Source: a bacterium | GTDB lineage: Bacteria > Pseudomonadota > Alphaproteobacteria > Caulobacterales > Hyphomonadaceae | Assembly: GCA_016125045.1 (NCBI GenBank) | Contig: WGML01000005.1 | Span: 124,001-188,000, forward strand | DNA length: 64,000 nucleotides | Direction of reading: 5' to 3' | Shown: piece after piece, positions 44,434 through 53,903 of the stretch | How positions within the stretch are numbered: the first letter of the stretch is position 1 | How the letters are laid out: each line of letters starts with the position of its first letter | Notes under the pieces: model-generated | Databases searched by the model: none | What the model was told of the DNA's origin: nothing | The model's input: only the letters and a program-made list of their open reading frames with translations | Made by a program: the position numbers and the translations under genes

Positions 44434-44476
44434 GTTAACAATTTGTTAACGAAAACGCGAATCTTTGCACTGATTC
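44434..44476. promoter_or_regulatory. CtrA box plus two GANTC sites
   Basis: GTTAACAATTTGTTAAC at 44434-44450 is a perfect palindrome about a central T and contains TTAA-N7-TTAA, the full CtrA consensus. GAATC (44459-44463) and GATTC (44472-44476) are sites for the CcrM adenine methyltransferase. It lies 53 bases upstream of the autotransporter start codon and 400 upstream of motA. Being palindromic it gives no orientation; nearness favours the autotransporter. Confidence 0.7.
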
Positions 44477-44849
44477 GTAAATAATTTGTTGCGCCTTATT
44501 TTTTCAATAAAAACAGGGCGAGAGATTGAGACGGGGGCCTCACTCACGCCTTTCGCGACGTCACCCCTCGCCTCTGGGGCGCTCGGATCAGCCCCTGTTG
44601 ACACGTGTTGGCGGTGAACCGCCGCAAAGAAAATCAACCAGCTGCGCGACGGATCGCTGTCAAGACTTCGCGTCTCGGACGACCCCCGCTGACCCCTCCC
44701 CAAACCCCCGCCTGACACGGGCGGGCCATCACGCCAACCCGACCCATCCCTATCGATACTGCGGATTTTTCTTGCCCTCGAAACAGCGCGTTAAGCTTGA
44801 TCAGGCATAAACGCCGTCGGTTGAGTTCCCGCCCGCCGAAGGCTTCGTC
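44477..44849. other. Intergenic region upstream of motA
   Basis: AT-rich at the left (44477-44520, with runs of T and A around 44503-44515), then GC-rich. No gene, tRNA or terminator was recognised. It probably holds the motA promoter and 5' leader; no clear -35/-10 pair stands out. Confidence 0.4.
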
Positions 44850-45713
44850 ATGTTCCAGATCATCGGCATTGTGATTGTTTGCGGCATGGTGTTCGGCGGC
44901 TTCCTGCTCGCCGGCGGCCATCTCGACGTGATCATCGCCGCCCTGCCATTCGAGATGATGATGATCGGCGGGGCGGCCGTCGGCGCCTTCCTTATCGGAA
45001 ACTCCTTTCCCACCGTGCTCGCGGCGGTCGGCGGGTTCGGCAAGATCATGGCGGGACCGAAGTGGAAAGCCAAGGATTACAAGGACCTGCTTTCTCTCCT
45101 CTTCATCCTCACCAAGACGATGAAGACCAAGGGCGTGGTCGCGATCGAGGCTCATATCGAGAACCCGAAAGAGTCGACCATCTTCCAGAACTACCCCAAG
45201 ATTCTGAAGGACCACTTCGCCACGGACCTCATCTGCGACACGCTGCGGATGATGACGATGAACCTCGAAGACCCGCACCAGGTCGAGGACATCATCGATA
45301 AGCAGATCGAAAAACATCACCATGAGGCGCACAACGCCTCGCACGCGATCCAGAACATGGCGGACGCGCTCCCGGCTCTCGGCATCGTCGCCGCCGTGCT
45401 CGGCATCATCAAGACGATGGGCGCGATCAGCCAGCCGCCGGAATATCTGGGCAAGCTGATCGGGTCGGCGCTCGTCGGAACGTTTCTTGGCGTGTTCCTC
45501 GCCTATGGCTTTGTCGGCCCGTTCGCCGCGAGGCTCGGTCAGATCATCGACGAGGAAGGCGCGTTCTACAAGATCATCAAGGACGTCCTGGTCGCCCACC
45601 TGCATGGCAACGCCGCCCAGGTGTCGGTGGAAATCGGGCGCGGTCAGATTCCCTCCGGCTCCCAGCCCTCCTTCGCGGACCTCGAGGAAGCATTGTCGGC
45701 AGTCACGATCTGA
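44850..45713 (+). CDS. motA: Flagellar motor stator protein MotA
   Basis: Proton-channel stator subunit of the flagellar motor. Four TM helices (FQIIGIVIVCGMVFGGFLLA near the start; two C-terminal ones in LGIVAAVLGIIKTMGAI and SALVGTFLGVFLAYGFVGPF) and the cytosolic loop with the charged stretch around AIEAHIENPKES and MMTMNLEDPHQVED that contacts FliG. 287 residues, usual. GAAGG 7 bases before the ATG. motB is not adjacent, as is common in this class. CtrA/GANTC sites lie upstream. Confidence 0.96.
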   Translation: MFQIIGIVIVCGMVFGGFLLAGGHLDVIIAALPFEMMMIGGAAVGAFLIGNSFPTVLAAVGGFGKIMAGPKWKAKDYKDLLSLLFILTKTMKTKGVVAIEAHIENPKESTIFQNYPKILKDHFATDLICDTLRMMTMNLEDPHQVEDIIDKQIEKHHHEAHNASHAIQNMADALPALGIVAAVLGIIKTMGAISQPPEYLGKLIGSALVGTFLGVFLAYGFVGPFAARLGQIIDEEGAFYKIIKDVLVAHLHGNAAQVSVEIGRGQIPSGSQPSFADLEEALSAVTI

Positions 45714-45739
45714 GGAAACCCGACGAGCGGTCCCGATGA

Positions 45740-46696
45740 TCAGGCGGGCAGCCGCCGACCTTCCGCATCAAACACCAGTATCGCGTCTGGCTCGACAAAA
45801 GCATTGATGACAAGGCCTGGCGCCGGATCATCTCCGTCGACAATCATTGACCAGTGGGCACCTGCAAAGCCGAGCCTCGCGACGCGCTTGGCGCCGGTGG
45901 CCGTCGTGTCCTCGACCCGGACAGCGAACCGCAGGGCCGCCTCGCTCGTCCGGCGACGCGTGATGTGTTCGGCCCGAAAGGCGATGCTGTAGCGCCCGGG
46001 TCCGGCCTGTCGCACAGCCGCTGGCGGTTCGAGGGTCGAGCCGTCGGTCAAGCGAAAACGGTCGCCGGTCGCTTCGACTTCAATGACGTTGAGGCCGGGG
46101 TTGGCCAGCAGCCGGGCCGCCGCCAGCGTTTCCGGGCGTCGCAGAAGATCAACAGCCGGTCCCACCTGCAGAAGGCGACCGTCTTCAATCACTGCGATCT
46201 GGCCGCCCTCCCCCGCCGCCAGGACGAGAGCGTCGTCAGGATGCGTGGTCACCAGAACGACCGCCGGCCCGCCTCGGGCGAGCGCCTGTGCGATCCGCTC
46301 TCTCGCCTTGCCGCGGGAGGCGTCGTCGTGACCCGCCAACGGATCGTCGAGAATAACCAGTTCCGCGCCCGTCTGCGCAAGGACCCGGCCGATCCGGTCG
46401 CCCTCATCCTTTGCGCGACCATCGCCTGACCGCCTGACCGTCCGTCGCGACAGCGTTTTCAGTCTTTGGGCTCTTTTGGAGAGCCGGTGCAGCGGCTCGC
46501 CCGCCAGCGTCACGCGGCCCGAAGTCGGCTTGTCACGGCCATCGCAGAGGCGCGCCAGCGCACGGGTGAGCGCCGCGTCGCTCACAATGATCGCCAGCCG
46601 TCCTCCCGCTCCCACGCTCAGCGTCAACGGCGCGATCGCCGGGCCGCGCGACCAGAGCGCCGCCGAGGATCGCGCGGCCCGTTCGAGTTTCAACAT
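45740..46696 (-). CDS. Degenerate ABC-type ATPase homologue lacking Walker A
   Basis: The fold order follows MalK/UgpC-type ABC ATPases: an N-terminal beta region, then IIVSDAALTRALARLCDG where a Walker A (GxxGxGKST) should be, GRVTLAGEPL, Walker B-like GAELVILDDPLAG, switch His in VLVTTHPDDAL, GRLLQVGPAVDLLRRP, and a C-terminal TOBE-like regulatory domain (RYSIAFRAEHIT to the end). The LSGGQ signature is also missing. So ATP hydrolysis is unlikely although the frame is intact and GGGGGAGGG lies 9 bases before the ATG. No permease adjoins. Could be a regulatory pseudo-enzyme or a decaying gene. Confidence 0.65.
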   Translation of the reverse strand: MLKLERAARSSAALWSRGPAIAPLTLSVGAGGRLAIIVSDAALTRALARLCDGRDKPTSGRVTLAGEPLHRLSKRAQRLKTLSRRTVRRSGDGRAKDEGDRIGRVLAQTGAELVILDDPLAGHDDASRGKARERIAQALARGGPAVVLVTTHPDDALVLAAGEGGQIAVIEDGRLLQVGPAVDLLRRPETLAAARLLANPGLNVIEVEATGDRFRLTDGSTLEPPAAVRQAGPGRYSIAFRAEHITRRRTSEAALRFAVRVEDTTATGAKRVARLGFAGAHWSMIVDGDDPAPGLVINAFVEPDAILVFDAEGRRLPA

Positions 46697-46928
46697 TCGG
46701 GCGGCCCTCCCCCGGAGATCCGTCAGGCCGCTTTCAGACGGCCGCCTGACAAATCCCCGGCCGAGAATAGGCCCGCCGAACTTTCGCGTCAAAGGCGGTG
46801 CGAGAGCGCCGGCGCATCGGTGTTCGCTGAATTTTGCGTGATGAATCGACGGAAGCCATGACCCAATGGCATTGAACGCCCGTATGGATCGTCGCACCGC
46901 AACCCGCGACGACGCAGGAGCGACCCTA

Positions 46929-48455
46929 ATGAATCGTCTGATTCTGTTCGGCGGCGTCGCCGCCGCGATCGCTGGCATTGGCGGAACCGTTGTCCTGCTT
47001 GGCAGCCCGGCGTCGGCCGCGAAGGCCGCCTTTGAATATGAGACCAGGGCGGTCGACAAAGGCGCGGTGCAGCGGATCGTCTCCGCCTCGGGTCAGGTTC
47101 GCGCGCTCACCCAGGTCGAGGTCGGCTCGGAGGTGTCTGGTCGCATCATCGAGCTGAAGGCGGACTATAACTCACAGGTCAAGGCCGGTGACATTCTGGC
47201 GCGCATCGACCCGCAGACCTTCGACACGCAGGTGCGCAGCGCCGAGGCGAATCTTCGGTCCGCCGAGGCGACCATATCCATCCAGCGCGCCTCCATCGAG
47301 AAGGCGCGCGCAACGCTCGAGAATTCGCGAAAGTCCTACACCCGGCAGAAGAACCTGTTCGAACAGGAAGCGATCTCGCAGGCGTCCATGGAGCAGTCCG
47401 AACGGGACATCGCCGTCGCGACGGCTGACCTCGAACTCAGCGAAGCGCAGCTCACTTCGGCGCTGGCGGCGCGTGAACAGCGCAAGGCGGCGCTGGAATC
47501 GGCCCGGGTCGATCTTTCGCGCACCCTGATCCGCTCTCCGATTGACGGAGTGGTGATCGACCGCTCCATCGAAGTGGGTCAGACCGTTCAGGCGTCGTTC
47601 TCCGCGCCGAAGCTCTTCATCATCGCCCAGGACCTGTCCGACATCCGGATCGACGCCGAGGTGGTCGAGTCGGACATCGGCGGCCTCGACTCAGGGGACC
47701 CGGTAACCTTCACGGTCGACGCTTATCCCGGCGAGCGGTTCACCGGCGTGGTGGAACAGGTGCGCAAGGCGGGCGTCGAGCGCTCCAACGTGGTGACCTA
47801 CACCGTGGTGGTGGCGGCTCAAAACCCCCGGCTCATGCTCCTTCCCGGAATGACCGCAAATGTCGAGATCACCGCTGAACAGCGCAATGATGTGCTCCGC
47901 ATCAGCAGCGACGCCTTGAGATTCTCGCCGCCCAAGGAGATTCAGGAAGCCCTCGCGGCCGCCGAGGGGACCGCCCAGGGCGGCGGTCAAGCCGGCGGTG
48001 GTTCGGGCGGAGGGTTTGGCGGCGGCGGTCCGGGTGGCGGACGGGGCGGTCCTCCCTTTGGCGAGTGGCTCGCAGCAGCCGGCGTCGACGCGCCACGCAT
48101 CCAGACGATCACCGCCGAAATGCGTGAGGAAATCCAGAAAGTGATGCCGCGCCAGGGCGCGCAGAGCTTTGGGCCTCCGCCGGACATGCAGGCCCTGCGT
48201 CAGCGCATGACCGGCATTCAGGACACGGTGATGAAGCGCAATCTCTCGCCGGAGGAATATGCCAGATACGCCGAACAGCGCGCGCAGGCCCAACAGATCA
48301 AGCGCGCTCCGGCCTATGTGCTCACCGCGGACGGAACGCTCGAGCGCAAGATGCTCGTGATCGGAATCAATGACGGCAATCAGGTGGAAATCCTCCGCGG
48401 CGCGGAAGCAGGCGACCAGTTCATCGTCCGGTCCAAGGCGAAGGCGGCGAAGTGA
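46929..48455 (+). CDS. MacA-like periplasmic adaptor (HlyD/RND-type) with Gly-rich insertion
   Basis: Membrane-fusion protein linking the MacB-type ABC exporter to the outer-membrane channel. N-terminal membrane anchor (LILFGGVAAAIAGIGGTVVLL), lipoyl half-motifs GSEVSGRIIELKADYNSQVK and LIRSPIDGVVIDRSIEVGQ, a long coiled-coil hairpin between (QRASIEKARATLENSRKSY ...), beta-barrel with GMTANVEITAE. After it a Gly-rich linker (GGGQAGGGSGGGFGG region, bases about 47980-48060) and a helical insert (MREEIQKVMPRQGAQSF ... LSPEEYARYAEQR) precede the last strands. AGGAG 8 bases upstream fixes the start. First gene of a macA-macB-tolC operon. Confidence 0.9.
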   Translation: MNRLILFGGVAAAIAGIGGTVVLLGSPASAAKAAFEYETRAVDKGAVQRIVSASGQVRALTQVEVGSEVSGRIIELKADYNSQVKAGDILARIDPQTFDTQVRSAEANLRSAEATISIQRASIEKARATLENSRKSYTRQKNLFEQEAISQASMEQSERDIAVATADLELSEAQLTSALAAREQRKAALESARVDLSRTLIRSPIDGVVIDRSIEVGQTVQASFSAPKLFIIAQDLSDIRIDAEVVESDIGGLDSGDPVTFTVDAYPGERFTGVVEQVRKAGVERSNVVTYTVVVAAQNPRLMLLPGMTANVEITAEQRNDVLRISSDALRFSPPKEIQEALAAAEGTAQGGGQAGGGSGGGFGGGGPGGGRGGPPFGEWLAAAGVDAPRIQTITAEMREEIQKVMPRQGAQSFGPPPDMQALRQRMTGIQDTVMKRNLSPEEYARYAEQRAQAQQIKRAPAYVLTADGTLERKMLVIGINDGNQVEILRGAEAGDQFIVRSKAKAAK

Positions 48456-49171
48456 GCGCCGGCGACCCGCCCCCTGCCCTCATCGCATGCCGGGATGTGA
48501 CGAAAGTCTACCGTATGGGCGATCAGGAGGTGCACGCGCTCGCCGGCGTCACGCTCGACATTTCGGCGGGCGAGTTCGTCGCCATCATGGGGCCGTCCGG
48601 CTCCGGGAAGTCTTCGCTGATGAATCTCATCGGCGCCCTTGATCGTCCGACGAGCGGAGAGATGTGGATCGCGGGTCGGGGGCTGTCACAGATGTCGAGT
48701 GATGAGCTTGCCGATCTGCGCAACGAGACGCTCGGCTTCGTCTTCCAGCAGTTCAATCTCCTTCCCCGCCAGTCCGCGCTTGCAAACGTCAAGCTGCCGC
48801 TGCGCTACGCCCGGACCGAAGTGACCGACGCGGATGCGCGCGCCGCGGAGTGTCTCGAACTCGTGGGCCTGGGCGACCGCATGGATCACCGCCCGATGCA
48901 GCTGTCCGGCGGGCAGCAGCAACGAGTCGCGATCGCTCGCGCGCTTGTCAACAAGCCCCGAATCCTGCTCGCGGATGAGCCGACCGGAGCGCTCGACACC
49001 CGCACAACAGAGGAAATCATGGGCATCCTCACCCAACTCAATCGCCAGGGAATCACCATCATCGTGGTGACCCATGAGAGTGAAGTCGCAGAGTATGCCT
49101 CGCGGCAGATTCATTTCCGTGACGGAAACATCGAGGTCGACAGCGCCCGCCCGAACGCGAAGCGCGCATGA
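48452..49171 (+). CDS. MacB/LolD-type ABC transporter ATP-binding protein
   Basis: ATPase of a type VII (mechanotransmission) ABC exporter. Walker A GPSGSGKSSLMN, Q-loop FVFQQFNLLPRQSALANV, signature LSGGQQQRVAIARALV, Walker B ILLADEPTGALD and the switch His VVTHE are all complete. 239 residues. It starts with GTG overlapping the stop of the adaptor gene (GTGA), so it is translationally coupled. Here the ATPase and permease are separate genes rather than one MacB chain. Confidence 0.95.
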   Translation: MSAGDPPPALIACRDVTKVYRMGDQEVHALAGVTLDISAGEFVAIMGPSGSGKSSLMNLIGALDRPTSGEMWIAGRGLSQMSSDELADLRNETLGFVFQQFNLLPRQSALANVKLPLRYARTEVTDADARAAECLELVGLGDRMDHRPMQLSGGQQQRVAIARALVNKPRILLADEPTGALDTRTTEEIMGILTQLNRQGITIIVVTHESEVAEYASRQIHFRDGNIEVDSARPNAKRA

Positions 49172-49187
49172 GCCGGAGGGAACGGAC

Positions 49188-50414
49188 ATGAAGGTTGGGG
49201 TAGCCGCCGCTTCGGCGCTTGAAGCGCTTTTGTCCAATCCGATGCGCAGCCTGCTCACCATGCTGGGCATCATCATCGGCGTTGCCTCCGTGATGACGAT
49301 GATGGCGATCGGCGAAGGCGCACGCATACAGATCGACCAGCAGATCGCCTCGGTCGGCTCCAACGTGCTCACCATGTCTCCCGGCAACATGTCGCGCGGC
49401 GGCCGCAGCTTCGGCGGCGGCTCGGGTAAGCCGTTCAACGAGGCTGACGTGGCGGCCATCCGCGGCCTGTCGATCGTCGACGCGGCGTCTGGAACGCTCA
49501 GCGGCGGTGTGACCGCCGTCTCCGACTCGGCGAACTGGGCGACACAGGTGCTCGGCGTCGATGCTGACTATTTCACGGTGCAGAACTGGGACGCCGCCGA
49601 GGGGCGCATTTTCACGGCGCAGGAAGCGGGGTCGGGAGCCCTCGTCGCGGTGATCGGCAAGACGGTCGCCGACAATCTCTTCCCGAACGGCGGCGCGCTG
49701 GGACAGCGGATTCGTCTCGACGGTACGCCAGTCGAGATCATCGGACTGCTTGGCGAAAAGGGAACCTCCGGCCCGTTCAACCGGGATGATCAGGTTCTCG
49801 TTCCGCTGTCCCTTTCCCGCAACCGAATCGTCGGCGGCAACAAGACCGTGGCCCGCCACGTCAACCGGGTTGAAATCTTGGTCCAGGATGGCGTCGACAT
49901 GGAGGACGCCCAGACCGAAATCGGCGACATGATGCGTGAGCGACGGCGAATCCAGCCCGGCGCCGAAGCGGATTTCCGGATGTTCAGCGTCGCGGACTTC
50001 ATTCGCGCGCGAGGCGAGGCGATGAACACAATGGGGATTCTGCTTGCATTCACCGCCGCAGTGTCGCTGATCGTGGGCGGGGTCGGCGTAATGAACATCA
50101 TGCTCGTGTCAGTGACCGAGCGCACGCGGGAAATAGGCTTACGTATGGCCATCGGGGCTCGGGGGGGAGACATCCTCACGCAATTCCTTGTCGAGGCGGT
50201 GTCACTCTGCGCGATCGGCGGCCTGATCGGGGTCGTCATCGGCTTCGGAGGCGCCCTCGGCGCCGCCGCGGTCGGGGGGTGGCCCGCGGCGGTGAGCCCG
50301 TTCATCGTCGGCATCGCCTTTGGCGCGGCCGCCCTCGTCGGCCTCATGTTCGGCTTCTTCCCCGCGCGGCGCGCATCACGGCTCGACCCAATTCAGGCGC
50401 TCAGACATGACTAA
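49188..50414 (+). CDS. MacB-type ABC transporter permease
   Basis: Four-TM FtsX-superfamily permease with a large periplasmic domain between TM1 and TM2. TM1 block LSNPMRSLLTMLGIIIGVAS, then the MacB_PCD domain (residues about 50-290), and the C-terminal FtsX domain with VGGVGVMNIMLVSVTERTREIGLRMAIGA. 408 residues. A Gly/Arg-rich stretch MSRGGRSFGGGSGK follows TM1. GGAGGG upstream. Partners are the adjacent ATPase, adaptor and TolC-like genes; the cargo may be a peptide, siderophore or drug, not determinable. Confidence 0.94.
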   Translation: MKVGVAAASALEALLSNPMRSLLTMLGIIIGVASVMTMMAIGEGARIQIDQQIASVGSNVLTMSPGNMSRGGRSFGGGSGKPFNEADVAAIRGLSIVDAASGTLSGGVTAVSDSANWATQVLGVDADYFTVQNWDAAEGRIFTAQEAGSGALVAVIGKTVADNLFPNGGALGQRIRLDGTPVEIIGLLGEKGTSGPFNRDDQVLVPLSLSRNRIVGGNKTVARHVNRVEILVQDGVDMEDAQTEIGDMMRERRRIQPGAEADFRMFSVADFIRARGEAMNTMGILLAFTAAVSLIVGGVGVMNIMLVSVTERTREIGLRMAIGARGGDILTQFLVEAVSLCAIGGLIGVVIGFGGALGAAAVGGWPAAVSPFIVGIAFGAAALVGLMFGFFPARRASRLDPIQALRHD

Positions 50415-51864
50415 AACCCTCCTCACCCGCGGTTCAGCGGCCGGCGTCCTTGCGGCGATGCTTTCGGCCTGCGGCCATCTGCCGATCGCGCCCCAGGCGT
50501 TCGAAGACATGTCCGCCAAGCGGGCGGGCCTGCCGACCGACTGGACGATTGCGCCGATGACCGGAGACGCGACAGCGATCGTCGCGGATTTTTCCGTGTT
50601 CGGCGACCCGAACCTCACCGCCTATGTCGCCGAGGCGCTTGAGAACAACCGGTCCTTGCGTGCGACGGCGGAGAATATCCGCCAGTCGGAAGCGCTGCTG
50701 CGCCAGGCGCGATCCGGCCTGTTCCCCAGCCTCTTCGGATCGGTCGGCGTGAACGCCTCCACGCCGGTCGATGACTTCAACCTGAACGAGATCTACTCGG
50801 TCAGCGCCACCGCCGCCTACGCCCCGGACGTCATGGGCGACGTCTCCGCCAGTGTGCGTGCCTCGATCGCGGGTCTGCGCTCGACCGAGGCGACCTACGA
50901 ATTCGCGCGCCGCCAGCTCGCCGCGCAAACGGCCAGAGCCTATTTCGCGATCATCGAAGCCAAGCTCCAGCTGGAGCTCAACCGTCGCTCGCTCAATCGC
51001 GCCAAGGAATCGAACCGGATCACGCAGGCGCGCTTCGATGAGGGTTCGGTCGCCCGCGACGATCTTGTGCTCGACCAGTCGGATCTCGCCTCGGCTGAGG
51101 ATTCGGTCATCGCGTTCGAGGCCAGCGTGCGCACGGCGGAACGCGCCCTCGAAACGCTTCTCGGCCGCTTCTCGCGCAACCAGGTGACGACGGCGGCTGT
51201 TCTGCCCTCGCCTCCCGAAGCCCCGCCGCTCGGGGTGCCGGAGTTCACGATCCGCTCGCGGCCGGACGTGGTGGCCGCCGAATACAACCTCATCCAGGTC
51301 TTCGCGCAGAACCGGGTGGCCCGCCTCGCCCGCTGGCCGCAGCTCAACGGCGACATCTCCCTTGCCTTGTCCAACACCACTCCCGAGGCGTCGGACCTGT
51401 TCGACATCGACGATCTGATCTTCCGGATCGGAGCGAGCCTCGCGGACACCCTCTTCGACGGCGGTCTCATCGAAGGCCGGATCGATGCATCGGACGCCGT
51501 CAAGCGGGGGGCGCTCGAACGCTACGGGCAGACCGTGATCGAGGCCTATAACGACGTGCTCGACTCCCTCGATCAGTTCACGACGCTCCGGGCGCGGTCG
51601 CGGAGCCTGACCACGGCGTCGGACGCCGCCCGCGAGACGCTGCGGCTCGGCGAACTGCGCTACAGCGAGGGAAGCCAGGCGTTGCTGGACGTGCTCATCG
51701 TGCGCAACCGCGCCGATGTCGCCGAGTCGGCGCTCATCTCGAACCGGCGGGCGCTGCTCGAACAATGGGTGTTGCTGCATCTCGCGCTCGGCGGCGATCC
51801 GGTCGCGCCATCGCCGCTGCCTTCGGCCGCCGCCACGGCGGAGGTTCGCTGGCAGGACCGCTGA
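50407..51864 (+). CDS. TolC/NodT-family outer-membrane efflux lipoprotein
   Basis: Outer-membrane exit duct for the MacAB system. Lipobox LSAC (Cys about 20) after a short signal, then two tandem outer-membrane-efflux repeats of long helices and strands (AEALENNRSLRATAENIRQS ... ARAYFAIIEAKLQLELNRR; second half from RVARLARWPQLNGDISLAL to RETLRLGELRYSEGSQALLD). 485 residues, normal for NodT lipoproteins. The ATG overlaps the end of the permease gene, completing a four-gene operon. Confidence 0.93.
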   Translation: MTKTLLTRGSAAGVLAAMLSACGHLPIAPQAFEDMSAKRAGLPTDWTIAPMTGDATAIVADFSVFGDPNLTAYVAEALENNRSLRATAENIRQSEALLRQARSGLFPSLFGSVGVNASTPVDDFNLNEIYSVSATAAYAPDVMGDVSASVRASIAGLRSTEATYEFARRQLAAQTARAYFAIIEAKLQLELNRRSLNRAKESNRITQARFDEGSVARDDLVLDQSDLASAEDSVIAFEASVRTAERALETLLGRFSRNQVTTAAVLPSPPEAPPLGVPEFTIRSRPDVVAAEYNLIQVFAQNRVARLARWPQLNGDISLALSNTTPEASDLFDIDDLIFRIGASLADTLFDGGLIEGRIDASDAVKRGALERYGQTVIEAYNDVLDSLDQFTTLRARSRSLTTASDAARETLRLGELRYSEGSQALLDVLIVRNRADVAESALISNRRALLEQWVLLHLALGGDPVAPSPLPSAAATAEVRWQDR

Positions 51865-51998
51865 ACGGCGTCGAACACCGACCGCAGCGCAACAGCGTCG
51901 ACAAGGCCGACGGCGCCTGTTGACCCCCTCCCCCGAGGCGATACGCTCCGCCTTGTGCGTGCTTGCGCGCAAGGTCATGCCAACTGTCGAGGGTATCC

Positions 51999-53843
51999 AT
52001 GAAAAAGCTTCTGTTGTGCGGCTCCGCAGTCCTTGCGCTCGCCCTGTCGAGCTGCAGCAGCGTCGCGCCGGTCCCGGAAACAATCGCCGCCGCGCCTGCG
52101 ACAGTCGCCGCTCCCGCGAAACCCACGGTGGACGAAGCCCGCGCCTTCCTCGCCGCCGCCGAAAAGGAAATGGCTGAATTCAGCCAGAGAGCCAGCCGGA
52201 TCGCCTGGGTGCAGGCGACCTATATCAACGACGACACCGACTGGCTTGCGGCGCGGTCCGGCTCCGAGGGGGTCCAACTCGCCGTCCGGCTTGCGAACGA
52301 AACCAAGCGCTTCGAGGGCGTGGACCTGCCGCAGGATCTCGCCCGAAAGATGCAGACTCTGCGGGCGGGCATCACGATCCCTGCGCCTACCGGAGCCGCG
52401 GTCGCCGATGAACTCGCGACGATCACCACCCGCCTCGAAAGCACCTACGCGACGGGTAAGTTCGATCTCGACGGCCAGACGCTCGATCTCGACGGCCTGT
52501 CCGACATCATCGAGTCCTCCCGCGATCCCAATAAGCTGAAGGCCGCGTGGGAAGGGTGGCGCACCGTTTCGCCCGCGATGAAGGGTGACTATGCGCGCAT
52601 GGTCGAGATCGCCAACGAAGGGGCGCGCGAACTCGGTTTCGCCAACGTCGCCGAGATGTGGCTCTCGAACTACGACATGCCCCCCGAAGCGATGGAGGCC
52701 GAGGTCGAGCGTCTCTGGTCGCAGGTGGAGCCGCTCTACAAGGAGCTGCACTGCCACGTCCGCGCGAAACTGAACGAGACCCATGGCGACGCGATCCAGC
52801 CGAAGACCGGCCCCATCCGCGCGGATCTGCTGGGCAATATGTGGGCTCAGACCTGGGGGAACATCTATCCCCTGGTCGGCGTCAAGGCGTCGGATCCGGG
52901 CTACGATCTGTCCAAGATTCTCGTCAGCCGGAAGTATGACGAGGAGAAGATGGTCCGCACCGGCGAGGCCTTCTTCTCATCCCTCGGCTTTGCGCCGCTT
53001 CCTGACACCTTCTGGAAGCGCTCCATGATCAAGAAGCCGGCGGACCGCGAGGTGGTCTGTCATGCGTCCGCCTGGAATATCGACGACGAGGACGATGTGC
53101 GCATCAAGATGTGCACTCAGATCAACGCGGAGGACTTTCAGACCGTCCACCACGAACTCGGACACAATTACTACCAGCGCGCCTACAACAAGCAGGACTA
53201 TCTCTTCCGAACCGGCGCGCACGACGGTTTCCACGAGGCCATCGGCGACTTCGTCGCGCTCTCGATCACGCCGGAGTATCTGAAGGAGATCGGCCTCATC
53301 AACAAGGTTCCGCCCGCATCGGCGGACCTGGGCCTCCTCATGAACCAGGCGCTCGACAAGATCGCGTTCCTGCCCTTCGGCCTGATGGTCGACAAATGGC
53401 GCTGGGAGGTGTTCCGCGGCGAAGTGACCCCGGCCGGATACAACGACGCGTGGTGGAAGCTTCGCCAGCAATATCAGGGCGTCGCGCCCCCCGGCCCCCG
53501 GCCCGCCGACGCGTTTGATCCAGGCGCGAAATACCACATTCCCGGAAACACGCCCTACCTGCGCTACTTCCTGTCGTTCGTGATGCAGTTCCAGTTCCAC
53601 AAGGCCGCCTGCGAGCAGGCCGGATGGACGGGTCCGCTGCACCGCTGCTCCATCTATGGAAACAAGGAGGTCGGACAACGCTTCAACGCCATGCTGGAGA
53701 TGGGCGCTTCCAAACCCTGGCCGGACGCCCTTGAGGCGTTTACCGGAACCCGCGAAATGGATGGTTCGGCGATCGAGGAATATTTCGCGCCGCTGATGGT
53801 CTACCTGAAGCAGCAGAACGCTGGCCGGCAGTGCGGCTGGTAG
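51999..53843 (+). CDS. M2 family peptidyl-dipeptidase (ACE-like) lipoprotein
   Basis: Zinc dipeptidyl carboxypeptidase related to angiotensin-converting enzyme, trimming dipeptides from C-termini in the periplasm. Lipobox LSSC near residue 19; the M2 domain fills the rest. The zinc site HHELGHNYYQ is followed 20-odd residues later by GFHEAIGDFVALS, supplying the third ligand Glu. WKRSMIKKPADREVVCHASAW and PWPDALEAFTGTREMD are family blocks. 614 residues, as in bacterial one-domain homologues. Its own unit, 134 bases after the tolC-like gene. Confidence 0.95.
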   Translation: MKKLLLCGSAVLALALSSCSSVAPVPETIAAAPATVAAPAKPTVDEARAFLAAAEKEMAEFSQRASRIAWVQATYINDDTDWLAARSGSEGVQLAVRLANETKRFEGVDLPQDLARKMQTLRAGITIPAPTGAAVADELATITTRLESTYATGKFDLDGQTLDLDGLSDIIESSRDPNKLKAAWEGWRTVSPAMKGDYARMVEIANEGARELGFANVAEMWLSNYDMPPEAMEAEVERLWSQVEPLYKELHCHVRAKLNETHGDAIQPKTGPIRADLLGNMWAQTWGNIYPLVGVKASDPGYDLSKILVSRKYDEEKMVRTGEAFFSSLGFAPLPDTFWKRSMIKKPADREVVCHASAWNIDDEDDVRIKMCTQINAEDFQTVHHELGHNYYQRAYNKQDYLFRTGAHDGFHEAIGDFVALSITPEYLKEIGLINKVPPASADLGLLMNQALDKIAFLPFGLMVDKWRWEVFRGEVTPAGYNDAWWKLRQQYQGVAPPGPRPADAFDPGAKYHIPGNTPYLRYFLSFVMQFQFHKAACEQAGWTGPLHRCSIYGNKEVGQRFNAMLEMGASKPWPDALEAFTGTREMDGSAIEEYFAPLMVYLKQQNAGRQCGW

Positions 53844-53903
53844 GGGCCGGCGCTCCCCTCCCCGGTCAGGGCCGTGGCGGGTGAGCGGGGAGTCCGGCTC
53901 CGA

